Counted from the stretch's first letter, positions 31,511-42,309 are shown. The stretch is 64,000 nt of DNA from Methylobacter sp. (GCA_028716975.1 JAQUOU010000007.1:89831-153830), one strand, 5' to 3'. Notes: generated from the letters alone by a model not told the origin. Program-made: numbers and translations.

Positions 31511-33193
31511 ATGTTATGGGAAATGTTAAATGCAGCAAGGGATCTGGGTAGAGCTCATGATATTGCATCCGTATTAATTCGCTATGGATTTGGCGGTTTT
31601 GTTCGCGCATTAGGTATAGTTAAAGTATTGGAGCATGCCGGTAGGATACTGAATTGGCAAAGCACGGGGGCCTACCTGAATTTCGATACTCCGCAGCGCA
31701 TACGTCGCGTACTTGAGGAGTTGGGACCTACATTCATTAAGCTGGGACAAATTCTTGCCACACGAGTTGATGTATTTCCTCCCTCTTATATTGCCGAGTT
31801 CGAAAAACTTCAGGATCAGGCGCCTCCGGTACCTTTTGAAGAGTTACTTTCCCAGATTGAAGAAGATATCGGCGGAAGTCTTGATGAAATTTTTTCAGAA
31901 GTTGACAAACAGCCTCTTGCAGCTGCATCAATTGCCCAGGTTCATAAAGCCACCCTAAAAGACGGGACGCCGGTTATTTTAAAAATTCGAAGGCCGGGGT
32001 TACGTAAAATTATTGAAGCTGATTTACGGCTTTTACAAAGGATTATTGATATTGCTGAATCTGAAGTGCCGGAGTTTCGCCGCTTTCATCCCAGAGAAAT
32101 ACTCCGCCAATTTAACCAATCTTTACGCAGGGAACTCGATCTGGCAGCCGAGTGTAGAAATGCAGAACGGATAGCGACCAATTTAGCTGATGATCTTAAT
32201 ATTAAAATTCCTAAAGTTTATTGGCAATGGACCGGTGAGAGGCTTAATGTCCAGGAATATATTCAGGGAGTGCCCGGCAGGAATCTGTCTTCTGTAGATA
32301 AAGCGGGGCTGGACAGGAAGTTATTGGCCGATCGCGGCGCCCGCGCTGTCATGAAAATGATAGTGGAAGACGGCTTTTTTCATGCTGACCCGCATCCCGG
32401 GAATGTATTCTATCTACCGGGAAATAAGCTGGCATTTATTGATTTTGGAATGGTCGGACGGTTATCTCAAGAACGCAGGGAGCAGGTTGTCAGTTTGCTG
32501 CATGGCATGATCAGTCATGAACCCGCTAAAGTGGCAGAAATACTTGAAGACTGGTCAGACAATACTGATACCGATGAACAGGTGCTCACTGTTGAGATAG
32601 AAGACTTTGTTGACCAATACAGTTCGCTTTCTTTAAAGGACTTAAATATCGCAGTAATGCTGAGCGACCTGATGGTATTATTGAGAAATCATAAACTGAT
32701 TTTACCAGCCGACCTGGCTTTGCTGATTAAAGCCTATATCACGCTGGATGGACTCGGAAGGCATCTTAATCCTGATTTTAATATACTGGTTTTTGCAACG
32801 CCTTACACCCAGGCAATCATACAAGAGCGCTACAGCCCTGAAGCTATCGCCAAGCGCGGTTGGCACAGCCTTATCAGCGGCGTCGATTTGCTGCTGAACC
32901 TGCCGAAAGACCTGCGCAAACTTTTGCGCGCCTCGCGAAAAAGAGGTTTCCAGGTCGATGTTACTGTCAGGCATCTCGATCATTATGTTAATAAAACGGA
33001 TAATGCAATTAGCCGGCTAACCATGGGCATAGTAACGTCCGCGCTTATTATTGGCTCTTCGATTATTATGACGGTAAAAGGCGGACCGGAATTATTCGGT
33101 TTACCTGCATTCGGATTTATCGGCTACACTTTTGCCACTGTAGGCGGTATCTGGTTGCTGCTTTCCATTTGGAAAAGCGGCAATAACCGTTGA
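31511..33193 (+). CDS. ubiB: UbiB/AarF family atypical kinase
   Basis: A 560-residue ABC1/UbiB-family protein, an atypical kinase-like ATPase needed for ubiquinone synthesis in E. coli. The KxGQ motif (FIKLGQILATRVDVFP), the alanine-rich loop (AAASIAQVHKATLKDG), the catalytic segment (FFHADPHPGNVFYLPGNKLAFIDFGMVG) and two C-terminal membrane helices are present. It is not next to ubiE or ubiJ, so it could be a UbiB paralogue; the symbol is tentative. Confidence 0.85.
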   Translation: MLWEMLNAARDLGRAHDIASVLIRYGFGGFVRALGIVKVLEHAGRILNWQSTGAYLNFDTPQRIRRVLEELGPTFIKLGQILATRVDVFPPSYIAEFEKLQDQAPPVPFEELLSQIEEDIGGSLDEIFSEVDKQPLAAASIAQVHKATLKDGTPVILKIRRPGLRKIIEADLRLLQRIIDIAESEVPEFRRFHPREILRQFNQSLRRELDLAAECRNAERIATNLADDLNIKIPKVYWQWTGERLNVQEYIQGVPGRNLSSVDKAGLDRKLLADRGARAVMKMIVEDGFFHADPHPGNVFYLPGNKLAFIDFGMVGRLSQERREQVVSLLHGMISHEPAKVAEILEDWSDNTDTDEQVLTVEIEDFVDQYSSLSLKDLNIAVMLSDLMVLLRNHKLILPADLALLIKAYITLDGLGRHLNPDFNILVFATPYTQAIIQERYSPEAIAKRGWHSLISGVDLLLNLPKDLRKLLRASRKRGFQVDVTVRHLDHYVNKTDNAISRLTMGIVTSALIIGSSIIMTVKGGPELFGLPAFGFIGYTFATVGGIWLLLSIWKSGNNR

Positions 33194-33398
33194 CAATATA
33201 ACTTTAACAAAGCTAAATAGAATACTTTTAAATGCCTCATTTTACAGTTCTCAATAGCCAAACCGGTAATAAATGTTCCCCTTAGCCGGGTTGGTTTTCA
33301 TATTGATGCGTAAAGCAAGCCCCCGTCCCGCCTGTATATATCTTTTTGAACACTTAATTTCTATAATAATCTATAACAAGCTGATTCAGGCCAACCTT

Positions 33399-34358
33399 AT
33401 GAGATCAACAGATAACGCTGCTAACGCTGCGGCAAAATTACAATACTATTTTGAGCGCCAGTTAGTCCGTATAAAATCCGCTGAAAAATTCCAACAACTC
33501 TTGGCTATGCCCCCGGTAAAACGCTGGGCTACAGTAGCCGGACTGTTTTTATTATCACAAATAGTGATTTTCGGCGGTTTATATCTGATTTTCGGGAAAA
33601 TCGTTGTAGTCGGTTTTTTTGCCAGTATTCTGGCCGGACTGGCAACAGGCCTAGGCGCCTTGCCCGCGCTGTTTTTTAAAAATATTTCGAATAACTTATT
33701 TAATAGCATGCTCGGAGCTGCTGCCGGTGTCATGCTCGCAGCGACTGCGTTTTCCCTGCTGGTTCCGGGCATGGTCTATGGGAATCAAATCTGGCCCGGC
33801 AACGGCATCTATGTCGTGGCTATCGGCATGCTGATCGGCGCTGGGTTTCTGCATTTCGCCGATCGTCAATTGCCTCATGTCCGTTTTGATTCCGTTTCAG
33901 GTACTCAACTGCAGTCATTAAAAAAAGTCTGGCTCTTCATTATAGCGATTACTATCCATAATTTTCCAGAAGGCATGTCGGTAGGTGTGAGTTTTGGTTC
34001 AGGCGAAATGAAAAACGGTATTGTTCTGGCTATTGCCATTGCCCTGCAGAATATCCCGGAAGGCTTGGCTGTTGCCCTGCCGCTAGTGGGCCTGGGTTAC
34101 AACAAATGGAGAGCCGTAGGTATTGCTACCTTAACAGGACTGGTTGAACCTGTTGGCGGTTTATTAGGCATTACCATGGTTACTATATTTCAACCTCTCC
34201 TGCCCGTGGCCATGGGATTTGCCGCAGGCGCCATGCTGTTTGTAATCTCCGAAGAAATTATTCCTGAAACTCACTCTAAAGGCCGTTCGCGCTATGCAAC
34301 TTTCGCTTTAATGATCGGTTTCATCATCATGATGATCCTGGATAATATGCTGGGTTAA
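33399..34358 (+). CDS. ZIP family divalent metal transporter
   Basis: An integral membrane ZIP transporter of about 319 residues, probably moving Zn2+ or another divalent ion across the inner membrane. The binuclear metal site is clear in HNFPEGMSVGVSFG (helix 4) and QNIPEGLAVALPL (helix 5), giving H/N-x-x-P-E-G pairs. I start at the ATG at 33399; the frame is open back to 33273 but the extension has no family similarity. The GufA/ZupT-like group fits best. Confidence 0.9.
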   Translation: MRSTDNAANAAAKLQYYFERQLVRIKSAEKFQQLLAMPPVKRWATVAGLFLLSQIVIFGGLYLIFGKIVVVGFFASILAGLATGLGALPALFFKNISNNLFNSMLGAAAGVMLAATAFSLLVPGMVYGNQIWPGNGIYVVAIGMLIGAGFLHFADRQLPHVRFDSVSGTQLQSLKKVWLFIIAITIHNFPEGMSVGVSFGSGEMKNGIVLAIAIALQNIPEGLAVALPLVGLGYNKWRAVGIATLTGLVEPVGGLLGITMVTIFQPLLPVAMGFAAGAMLFVISEEIIPETHSKGRSRYATFALMIGFIIMMILDNMLG

Positions 34359-34424
34359 ACCTCGCCATTCATATGCTTCAAGTGAAGAGCAGGGTTAGTT
34401 ACCTTGACGTTTGCCGGGATCAAA

Positions 34425-35135
34425 ATGGAATACATTCAAAACTACTTGCAACGATTTATATCATTATTAACTACAAGCCAAATTCCCGACCTATTGCAAG
34501 GCTATTGGCAATACTTTTTAGCTCAATTAACAACAGGAAACCTGACCGAAATATCGGCAACTGCCGCCACCAGTTTTACCTTGATTGCAGCCGCTGAGAT
34601 TGGGGATAAAAGCCAGTTGGTGTGCATGACTTTGGCATCCCGGCACCGAGCCATGCCGGTTATGCTCGGCGCTATGGCTGCTTTTGCCTTGTTAAATACC
34701 CTGGCTGTTGTTTTCGGCGTCGCCATTGCCAGTTGGCTGCCCGAATATATGGTTGCGGCAACCGTCGCCTTTTTATTTGCTGCTTTCGGCATTCATTCCT
34801 TACGTGTTGAGGACGATGGAGACGACCTTGTCGGCATTAAGGAAAAAAGCGGCCACAGTATTTTCTTCACCACTTTTTTTTTAATTACAGCGGCCGAGTT
34901 CGGCGACAAAACCCAATTGGCCGTTGTGGCATTAAGCAGCACAGCGGTGCCTATCGCCGTATGGATGGGGGCCACAGCCGCGCTCACATCAACTTCGGCC
35001 CTAGGCATACTGGCGGGGCGTACACTGTTAAAGAAAGTCCCCCTGGTGCTGCTGCACAAGATCAGCGGAACCATCTTCCTGATTCTGGCTGTTTTTGCAG
35101 GTTACAGAGCCTATATCAGTTACACAATTTCATAA
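34425..35135 (+). CDS. GDT1/TMEM165 (UPF0016) family cation transporter
   Basis: A polytopic protein of about 236 residues with the duplicated signature E-x-G-D-K-S/T: AAEIGDKSQLVCMTLASRH and AAEFGDKTQLAVVALSS. Bacterial members export Mn2+ (or Ca2+) from the cytoplasm. The extra N-terminal segment (MEYIQNYLQRFIS) is amphipathic. A TTG start at 34404 is an alternative. It follows the ZIP gene by 66 bases; the two could balance divalent cation import and export. Confidence 0.88.
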   Translation: MEYIQNYLQRFISLLTTSQIPDLLQGYWQYFLAQLTTGNLTEISATAATSFTLIAAAEIGDKSQLVCMTLASRHRAMPVMLGAMAAFALLNTLAVVFGVAIASWLPEYMVAATVAFLFAAFGIHSLRVEDDGDDLVGIKEKSGHSIFFTTFFLITAAEFGDKTQLAVVALSSTAVPIAVWMGATAALTSTSALGILAGRTLLKKVPLVLLHKISGTIFLILAVFAGYRAYISYTIS

Positions 35136-35260
35136 TCCCAAACATTCATATAGATGTTTATAAAATATCAGACATTTGTCGTGCCGACACTGATCCACTT
35201 GGTTTAACATTTTTTCAGCGTTAAACTAAGCTTTGTTCAAACATCGAGACAAACGCCGCC

Positions 35261-36355
35261 ATGTTAAAACAAACGCCTCTTTTTAATCTTCATCTTGAGC
35301 TGGGTGCCAAAATGGTGCCTTTTGCCGGCTACCAAATGCCGGTGCAATATACCCAAGGCATTATTCACGAACATCTGCACTGCCGCAGTCACGCCGGTTT
35401 CTTCGATATTTCACACATGGGGCAATGCCTGATTCAGGGCGATAGTGCCGCCGGTGAACTTGAGCAACTGACGCCCAGCGATATTACCGGGCTTAAGCCC
35501 GGCGAACAAAAATATACCGTCTTAACCCATAGCAATGGCGGCATTATTGATGACATCATTGTTACCCGCACCACATCAGGAGTGATGATCATTGTCAATG
35601 CGGCATGCAAAGACAAGGATTTTGAGCATTTGAAAAGCCATTTATCCGGCCGGTGTCATTTTATAGAGCTGCCTGATCATTCTTTGTTTGCGTTGCAAGG
35701 TCCTGCTGCCGTAATAATTATGCAAAAATTCTCCCCGCAATCGGCAGATTTATCTTTCATGCAAAGCCGTGAGACTGAAATCAACGGCATAAAATGTACT
35801 ATCAGCCGCAGCGGCTATACGGGCGAAGACGGCTTTGAAATTTCGGTAGCCAATCATTACGCCGAACAGCTTGCCCGTTTATTGCTTGCCGAAGATGAAG
35901 TTGAGCCCATTGGCCTGGGAGCGAGAGATACCTTGCGCCTGGAAGCCGGTCTGTGCTTGTACGGGCATGAGCTCATGGAATCGATTACGCCAATAGAAGC
36001 GGGATTGCAATGGATATTTAAAAAAGGCCACAGCAGATTCCCCGGCGCTGAAAGAATTCTGGCTCAGTTGCAGCAGGGCGCGGAAAGAGTCCGCACCGGC
36101 CTGCTGGTCGACAGCAAAACTCCGGTCCGTGAAGGCAGTGTTGTGATTAATAACGACGATATCGCCATCGGCCATGTCACCAGCGGCAGTTTCTCCCCCA
36201 GTTTGGGCAAGCCGATTGCAATGGCGCTGCTTGACCGGAACTCCGCCGGCCTGGGCAATACGCTGCATGCCAAAGTCAGGGATCGCCAAATTGCAGTTAC
36301 CGTATGCAAATTACCCTTTATTCCGCATCGTTACTATCGTTTAAAAAAGAGCTGA
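35261..36355 (+). CDS. gcvT: glycine cleavage system T protein
   Basis: GcvT (aminomethyltransferase) takes the aminomethyl group from lipoylated H protein and forms methylene-tetrahydrofolate and ammonia. The 364 residues show [43 protein letters not shown] and [17 protein letters not shown]. The length is normal. gcvP starts 5 bases after its stop. No glycine riboswitch-like sequence was recognised in the 125-base leader. Confidence 0.96.
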   Translation: MLKQTPLFNLHLELGAKMVPFAGYQMPVQYTQGIIHEHLHCRSHAGFFDISHMGQCLIQGDSAAGELEQLTPSDITGLKPGEQKYTVLTHSNGGIIDDIIVTRTTSGVMIIVNAACKDKDFEHLKSHLSGRCHFIELPDHSLFALQGPAAVIIMQKFSPQSADLSFMQSRETEINGIKCTISRSGYTGEDGFEISVANHYAEQLARLLLAEDEVEPIGLGARDTLRLEAGLCLYGHELMESITPIEAGLQWIFKKGHSRFPGAERILAQLQQGAERVRTGLLVDSKTPVREGSVVINNDDIAIGHVTSGSFSPSLGKPIAMALLDRNSAGLGNTLHAKVRDRQIAVTVCKLPFIPHRYYRLKKS

Positions 36356-36360
36356 ACATC

Positions 36361-39255
36361 ATGTCAACATCTCGCCCAAGATTAGATCAACTGGAAATGC
36401 GCGGTAATTTTATTTCCCGTCACATCGGCCCCAAGCCGCAAGAAGCCAAAGAAATGCTGGCTGAACTGGGATTAAATGAACTGGAAGACATAATAGCTCA
36501 AGCCATTCCAGCCGATATTCTTACTCAAGAACCACTAAAACTGACCGAAACCGTTAGCGAACGCTCGGTAATCAAGCATCTGCGCAACATGCGCGAGCGC
36601 AATAAAGTATTCACCTCAATGATCGGCATGGGTTATTACGATACGATTATGCCTGCGGTGATCAAACGCAATGTGCTGGAAAATCCAGGCTGGTATACGG
36701 CTTATACACCGTACCAGGCTGAAGTCAGTCAGGGCCGCCTGGAAGCCTTGTTAAACTTTCAGCAAATGATCATTGATTTAACCGGCATGGCGCTCGCCAA
36801 CGCCTCATTGCTTGATGAGGCCACTGCCGCGGCAGAAGCAATGACTATGTCGCGGCGCTTATCAAAAAGCGCTGCCAACAGTATTTTCGTGGATCAGGAC
36901 TGCCATCCCCAGACTATAGCAGTGATCAAAACCCGGGCCCGCTCCCTGGGTTATGACGTTATTATTGCAGACTCCTACGCTGAATTGGAACAGCATGATT
37001 TTTTTGCCCTGCTGGTGCAATACCCTGGTTCAAAAGGTGAAATAAAGGACCTCAGTCAAATTACCGTAATTGCCCATGCAAAATCAGCATTGGTTACGGT
37101 AGCCGCGGATTTATTAAGCCTGGTATTGCTTAAGCCGCCTGCTGAATTCGATGTCGATATGGTAGTGGGCAATTCCCAGCGTTTTGGGGTGCCTATGGGT
37201 TACGGCGGTCCCCATGCCGCGTACTTCGCAACTCGGGACGAATATAAACGGTCTGTTCCTGGACGCATCATCGGCGTATCCAAGGATAATCACAATCAGG
37301 TTGCGCTGCGCATGGCTTTGCAAACCCGGGAACAACATATCCGCCGGGATAAAGCTACCAGTAATATTTGCACATCCCAGGTTCTGCTCGCCGTCATCGC
37401 CGGGTTTTATGCAGTTTATCACGGTGCGGAAGGCTTGCGTTTGATTGCCGGCCGCGTCCATCGTTATATACAAATTCTGGCGATCGGGATCAGCCGGTTA
37501 GGTTATAAAGTTATTAGTGAATGCTATTTTGATACGATAATTATCCATACTCCGAACCGGGCAAAACGGTTCATTGCCCGGGCAGCCGAAGCCAATATCA
37601 ACTTGCGCCTTATTGATGCGGACCATCTCGGCATTTCTTTAGACGAAACCACAACGCGGACAAATCTAAGAGAGGTATGGCAGGTTTTTGCATCGGCCAC
37701 TGCCGACCTCCCCGATATTAATGCGCTGGATGCCAGTATCGCTGACTGTATTCCCGAACAGCTACTGCGCACCGATGAAATTCTGCAACATCCGGTCTTC
37801 GCGCTTTATCATTCGGAAACCGAAATGATGCGCTATATGCGCCGGCTGGCCCGACGCGATATTGCCCTGGACCGCTCCATGATACCGTTGGGCTCATGCA
37901 CCATGAAGCTCAATGCCGCTACCGAAATGCAGACCATTTCCTATCATGAATTTAACGCCTTGCACCCGTTCGCGCCGCTGTACCAGACCCATGGCTATCA
38001 GCAGATGTTCGCAGAACTGGAAGATATGTTATGCGACCTGACCGGCTTCGATGCTTTTTCCCTGCAACCCAATGCCGGATCTCAGGGCGAATACACGGGC
38101 TTGTTAGTCATCCGCAAATACCATGAAGTCAGAGGCCAGGCGCAACGCAATATCTGCCTGATACCCGCTTCCGCACACGGCACCAACCCGGCCAGCGCCA
38201 CGATGGCGGGGCTTAAAGTTGTGGTTGTCGCTTGCGATGAAAACGGCAATGTCAGCCTGGACGATTTGCGGGCAAAAGTAGCCGTTTATCAAGACACGCT
38301 GGCCGCATTAATGATTACTTATCCGTCCACGCATGGCGTTTATGAACAGTCATTCCGGGAAATCTGTGACGTCATCCACCAGCACGGCGGACAGGTTTAT
38401 CTGGACGGCGCCAACTTTAATGCGCTGGTAGGATTAAGCCGTCCCGGTAAAATCGGCGCGGATGTCGCTCATCTTAACCTGCATAAAACGTTCTGTATCC
38501 CGCATGGCGGCGGCGGCCCCGGCGTAGGTCCGATTGGCGTGGGCGCGCATCTGGCGCCTTTCCTGCCGGATCATCCGGTTGTTGAAGGCATCAACCCGGC
38601 CAAAGGCGAGCATGGCACGATAGGCACAGTGTCCGCCGCGCCCTGGGGTTCAGCCAGTATTTACACCATTTCCTGGGCGTATATCGCCATGATGGGCGCG
38701 GCCGGCTTAAAACAGGCGACGCTGACTGCGATTTTAAACGCCAATTATATTGCCAAACGTTTAGCCCCTTATTACCCGATTTTATACACCGGCAAAAACG
38801 GCTGGGTTGCGCATGAATGCATTATCGATTGTCATGAGTTTAAAAAAACCTGCAACATCACCGTGGAAGATATTGCCAAACGCCTGATTGACTTCGGCTT
38901 TCATGCCCCAACCGTGTCGTTTCCCGTTGCCGACACCTTGATGATTGAACCTACGGAAAGCGAAAATAAAGCTGAAATTGATCGTTTTTGCGAGGCGTTA
39001 ATCGCTATCCGCGAGGAAATCCAGGCGATTGAAAACGGCAGCGCCGATGCCGAAAATAACGTGCTGCATAATGCGCCGCATACCCACCGGCTATTACTTC
39101 AGGAATGGACCCTGCCCTATTCAAAACAACAGGCTTTTTTCCCCGACAATAACCAGCATGATGACAAATACTGGCCGCCGGTTGGCCGTATTGATAATGT
39201 TTATGGCGACAGGCACGTGATTTGTACCTGTCCGCCTTTGTCGGATTATGAGTAA
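36361..39255 (+). CDS. gcvP: glycine dehydrogenase (decarboxylating), P protein
   Basis: GcvP is the PLP enzyme that decarboxylates glycine and passes the aminomethyl group to GcvH. The single-chain form has 964 residues from the ATG at 36361; an open extension to 36304 overlaps gcvT and is not credible. [24 protein letters not shown] is a typical start, and the PLP lysine is K709 in [18 protein letters not shown]. No gcvH lies between gcvT and gcvP or elsewhere in the window. Confidence 0.97.
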   Translation: MSTSRPRLDQLEMRGNFISRHIGPKPQEAKEMLAELGLNELEDIIAQAIPADILTQEPLKLTETVSERSVIKHLRNMRERNKVFTSMIGMGYYDTIMPAVIKRNVLENPGWYTAYTPYQAEVSQGRLEALLNFQQMIIDLTGMALANASLLDEATAAAEAMTMSRRLSKSAANSIFVDQDCHPQTIAVIKTRARSLGYDVIIADSYAELEQHDFFALLVQYPGSKGEIKDLSQITVIAHAKSALVTVAADLLSLVLLKPPAEFDVDMVVGNSQRFGVPMGYGGPHAAYFATRDEYKRSVPGRIIGVSKDNHNQVALRMALQTREQHIRRDKATSNICTSQVLLAVIAGFYAVYHGAEGLRLIAGRVHRYIQILAIGISRLGYKVISECYFDTIIIHTPNRAKRFIARAAEANINLRLIDADHLGISLDETTTRTNLREVWQVFASATADLPDINALDASIADCIPEQLLRTDEILQHPVFALYHSETEMMRYMRRLARRDIALDRSMIPLGSCTMKLNAATEMQTISYHEFNALHPFAPLYQTHGYQQMFAELEDMLCDLTGFDAFSLQPNAGSQGEYTGLLVIRKYHEVRGQAQRNICLIPASAHGTNPASATMAGLKVVVVACDENGNVSLDDLRAKVAVYQDTLAALMITYPSTHGVYEQSFREICDVIHQHGGQVYLDGANFNALVGLSRPGKIGADVAHLNLHKTFCIPHGGGGPGVGPIGVGAHLAPFLPDHPVVEGINPAKGEHGTIGTVSAAPWGSASIYTISWAYIAMMGAAGLKQATLTAILNANYIAKRLAPYYPILYTGKNGWVAHECIIDCHEFKKTCNITVEDIAKRLIDFGFHAPTVSFPVADTLMIEPTESENKAEIDRFCEALIAIREEIQAIENGSADAENNVLHNAPHTHRLLLQEWTLPYSKQQAFFPDNNQHDDKYWPPVGRIDNVYGDRHVICTCPPLSDYE

Positions 39256-39403
39256 GCGACGCTCTTCGTTCAGGTCACTATTTTCAGTTTTTTAAATTTG
39301 TCCTTGTCCATTAAGTTTAAAAATAGTATAAACTGCACGGCCCTATACAATATATGTTAGACCGTAGCGGCCGACATTTTTTTTCAACTTCAGGAGATTA
39401 GCC

Positions 39404-40264
39404 ATGCACTATATCCTTGTCCCGCTTTTATTTATTTCCATGCTTTGGACGGCCACCGCAAGCGCGGCGCCTTTTACATTCAGCACCGGCGGTCCCGATG
39501 GCCGGCTTGCCAGCGGTTCACGGCCCGAAAGTACGGGTAAAATTGAAATCGAATCCGCGGATGACTTCATTTTAAATCAGTCTACCCAGATCAATCACGC
39601 TACCTTTACCGGCCTGCTCACCGGCGGCGCAACCGTTTCAAATATTGGCAACGTTGATGTCGAGATTTACCGCGTGTTTCCCAAGGACTCCCAAAATCCG
39701 CCTTCCGGCGCTGTGCCAACGCGCGTCAATTCTCCTTCGGATGTGGCATTCGAAACTCGCGCAGTCGGTGACTCGACTTTGAGTTACACCACGAATGTCT
39801 TAAATAATAATTTCACGGCCGCCAACTCTATCCTGAACGGGATCAATCCTATTCCTAATCAGCAAACCGGCGGCGAAGGACCTGTCTCAGGCCGAGAAGT
39901 GACGTTCAATGTAGACTTTACCACGCCTCTTTCGCTCGCGGCCGACCATTATTTCTTCATCCCCCAGGTAGAGGTTACCGGTGGAGAATTTCTGTGGTTG
40001 TCTGCCCCAAAACCCATAGAAGCCGGCACCGGCCCTTTCAGCCCCGACCTGCAATCCTGGATTCGTAATGGGAATTTGGATCCTAACTGGCTGAGGATGG
40101 GAACAGACATTGTTGGTGCTGAACTTCCGTTTAATGCTTCATTCTCGCTGGACGGCCAATTATCTGCTGTACCTTTACCAGCCTCACTCTTCTTGTTCGG
40201 CGGAGGCTTTGCGGCAATTTTTGCAAAACGCGGCAAAAAGGCTATTATGGCATTGACCGCATGA
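39404..40264 (+). CDS. PEP-CTERM-type (VPLPA) exported protein
   Basis: A 286-residue exported protein with an N-terminal signal (cleavage after ATASA) and a C-terminal sorting tail: VPLPASLFLFGGG, a hydrophobic stretch and the basic end AKRGKK. This is the VPLPA variant of PEP-CTERM, recognised by an exosortase before surface display or release. The middle part is beta-rich, acidic and low in cysteine, with no enzyme motif. AGGAG precedes the ATG. No exosortase gene is in the window. Confidence 0.85.
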   Translation: MHYILVPLLFISMLWTATASAAPFTFSTGGPDGRLASGSRPESTGKIEIESADDFILNQSTQINHATFTGLLTGGATVSNIGNVDVEIYRVFPKDSQNPPSGAVPTRVNSPSDVAFETRAVGDSTLSYTTNVLNNNFTAANSILNGINPIPNQQTGGEGPVSGREVTFNVDFTTPLSLAADHYFFIPQVEVTGGEFLWLSAPKPIEAGTGPFSPDLQSWIRNGNLDPNWLRMGTDIVGAELPFNASFSLDGQLSAVPLPASLFLFGGGFAAIFAKRGKKAIMALTA

Positions 40265-40899
40265 CGCATAACTTGTAGAGCGGGCCGTAATATATAAAAA
40301 ATAATAACATGAGAACTAATGGCTCAAGTGGGTATGGCTCCCTTATTAATAATTAGGATCACGACTCCGGCTTTTACTAACGATTTTTATATAAAAATTT
40401 TGCGTTGTGTAACCGGGTCAAGTCTTTTGTTTTGTTTTGTTTTGCAATGGGAAAGCCATGCTTCAAATCCATTTACCGCAACTTGTCACTGACGGGATTT
40501 TAATATTAACATGGGTCAGTCTATGATTACCGTAAATAATTCATTTGTCACGGCAACCATAGACTGATCTGTCTTCCTGATAATCGCCATTATTGTCGGA
40601 TTGTTACTCAGTATCTTACGGAAATTAATTTTCCTGTAATTTGTTATTTTGCAAGCGTCAATAAACTGCATCTGATAACAGAGCTCTGAAACTGCATGCA
40701 GAAGCAGCCTTCGAAGTATCCTAGTTAATTAAATCTTTTCATTCCCAACAAAGCTATTTTTGCTGTGCCACAACTATGAACGGTTGTGGCAGAAAAACTT
40801 TTTGGTGTTCAAAAAAATTGACATTACATCATTTGCCTCGATTATTGGATACAATATAGGTTCAGCCGTTATTTATTACACTTACCAGTTCTCTACCAA
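40265..40899. other. intergenic region with hairpin and TTTTG repeat
   Basis: About 635 bases without a gene. It holds four tandem TTTTG units at 40425-40444 and a long inverted repeat at 40516-40567. The part nearest the HAD gene is AT-rich and probably carries its promoter (TTGACAT at about 40818 followed by TACAATAT around 40850 is a good candidate pair). Confidence 0.6.
40516..40567. repeat. long inverted repeat (18-base arms)
   Basis: The left arm TCAGTCTATGATTACCGT pairs with the right arm ACGGCAACCATAGACTGA at 16 of 18 positions, with a 16-base loop. A related stretch with ATAGATTGATCTGTC and AACCATAGAGTG occurs at about 41675-41735 on the other side of the HAD gene. No T-run follows, so a terminator role is unlikely. 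Confidence 0.7.
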
Positions 40900-41652
40900 A
40901 TGAACAATTCGATTATTTATGCTCTCGATTTTGATGGCGTAATCTGCGACAGCGCGGTAGAAACCGCAATAACCGGCTGGAGAGCAGCCGGCCGCATTTG
41001 GGGCGATATGCCTAAAGTTGCGCCCCAAGCGATGATTGACCAGTTTAGATTAATCCGGCCGATCATTGAAACCGGGTACGAAGCCATATTCGCAATGCGC
41101 CTGCTCTATCTGGGCAAGACAACCGATGCCATTTACAGCGGCTATGCCCGTAAAGCACAAACCTTATTAGAACAAGCCCAGCTCACGACTGATGACCTCA
41201 AAAAAGTATTTGCGGAAACCCGGGATATTTGGATTGCTACCGACCTGGCCGACTGGATCAACATGAATCCGTTATTTCCCGGCGTCGCTACAAAGCTACG
41301 TGAGCTTGGAGAGCAAGGCCCCTGGTATATACTCACTACCAAGCAGGAGCGTTTCATCAAGCAAATCCTCAAAGGCAATGCGATAGAACTGGCGGAGGAG
41401 CGGATTTTTGGCCTGGATTGCAAGCTGACCAAGCCGGAGGTTTTAAAGACGTTATTAAAAATCCATCCGGGCCAAACGATTTATTTTGTCGAAGATCGGC
41501 TGTCTACTTTGTTGAATGTTTTAAAAAACGATGAACTGGACAGTATTAAACTGACCTTCGCGTTATGGGGCTATAACACCGCCGAAGATAAAACGATTGC
41601 CGCGCAACACGCCTTCATTGGGCATCAGCTTGAAGATTTTTTGGTGTTATAG
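40900..41652 (+). CDS. HAD-superfamily hydrolase
   Basis: A 250-residue HAD-fold phosphatase-like protein. Motif I is DFDGVICDS near the N-terminus, with both aspartates. Motif II is likely YILTTKQERF, and LTKPEVLK plus IYFVEDRLSTL match motifs III and IV. A helical cap (about residues 25-110) lies after motif I. The substrate is unknown. It stands alone between repeat-containing intergenic regions. Confidence 0.82.
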   Translation: MNNSIIYALDFDGVICDSAVETAITGWRAAGRIWGDMPKVAPQAMIDQFRLIRPIIETGYEAIFAMRLLYLGKTTDAIYSGYARKAQTLLEQAQLTTDDLKKVFAETRDIWIATDLADWINMNPLFPGVATKLRELGEQGPWYILTTKQERFIKQILKGNAIELAEERIFGLDCKLTKPEVLKTLLKIHPGQTIYFVEDRLSTLLNVLKNDELDSIKLTFALWGYNTAEDKTIAAQHAFIGHQLEDFLVL

Positions 41653-41762
41653 TCCTTGTTGTGCGAAGTTGCCATCAATAGATTGATCTGTCCTGGAAGT
41701 CATGATCGCGGCTGTTAAAGTAACCATAGAGTGTAAGTTAGTCGTACCTGAATAATGATCTG

Positions 41763-41890
41763 AAAACTGCAGTTGGAGCATTCCAGGATCCCGTTCGCCC
41801 TGAGCCTGTCGAAGGGTAAGGGTGTGAAAGCCGTTCGTGCTGAGTCCTGTCGAAGCATGAACGGCTTTCCTGCGCTCCAACTGCAGTTTT
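41763..41890. repeat. MITE-like palindromic repeat element, copy 2
   Basis: This 128-base element has perfect 17-base terminal inverted repeats (AAAACTGCAGTTGGAGC and its complement). Inside is a second inverted repeat (GAAAGCCGTTCGTGCT and AGCATGAACGGCTTTC) around the CCTGTCGAAG core. It matches the plan of the element at 20543-20718. It lies 27 bases before the MAPEG start codon and encodes no protein of its own. Confidence 0.8.
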
Positions 41891-41916
41891 TAAGATTAAC
41901 CATCCTGGGAGGAAAT

Positions 41917-42309
41917 ATGATCAGTTCTTTGTATGCTGCGCTGTTGGCACTGTTAATTGTCTGGTTATCGCTTCGGGTCATAACGATGCGCAGGGCACAA
42001 AAAGTACGTCTCGGCGATGGAGGAGAACCCGAACTCCAGGTCGCGATCCGGGCCCACGGAAATGCAACAGAATATATCCCTGTATCTCTCATCCTGCTCG
42101 TCCTGCTGGAACTCAGTGGCGCATACCCGGCCCTGGTGCACACAGGCGGTATCGCAGTGCTCGCAGGCCGCCTGCTGCATGCCAGGGGCTTGCTGACCGA
42201 AAACCTTCGTTACCGGATACTGGGAATGCAGGTTACTATTTTTACTTTAATCGGGTTGGCTTTGGCTAATTTGGGTTATGCCGCATATAGCGGCTTACGT
42301 TCGCTTTAA
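41917..42309 (+). CDS. MAPEG family membrane protein
   Basis: A 130-residue membrane protein of the MAPEG family (membrane-associated eicosanoid and glutathione metabolism). RAHGNATEYIPVSLILLVLLE is the family signature (R-x-H-x-N-x-x-E), and four hydrophobic segments follow the family plan. Bacterial members are often linked to glutathione-dependent chemistry but the substrate is not known. The ATG at 41917 has a strong GGGAGGAAAT; the frame is open back to 41773 only because it reads through the repeat element. Confidence 0.88.
   Translation: MISSLYAALLALLIVWLSLRVITMRRAQKVRLGDGGEPELQVAIRAHGNATEYIPVSLILLVLLELSGAYPALVHTGGIAVLAGRLLHARGLLTENLRYRILGMQVTIFTLIGLALANLGYAAYSGLRSL

Noticed and set aside
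35136..35260. Possible glycine riboswitch before gcvT
   Set aside because: None of the conserved glycine aptamer motifs can be seen in the 125-base leader.
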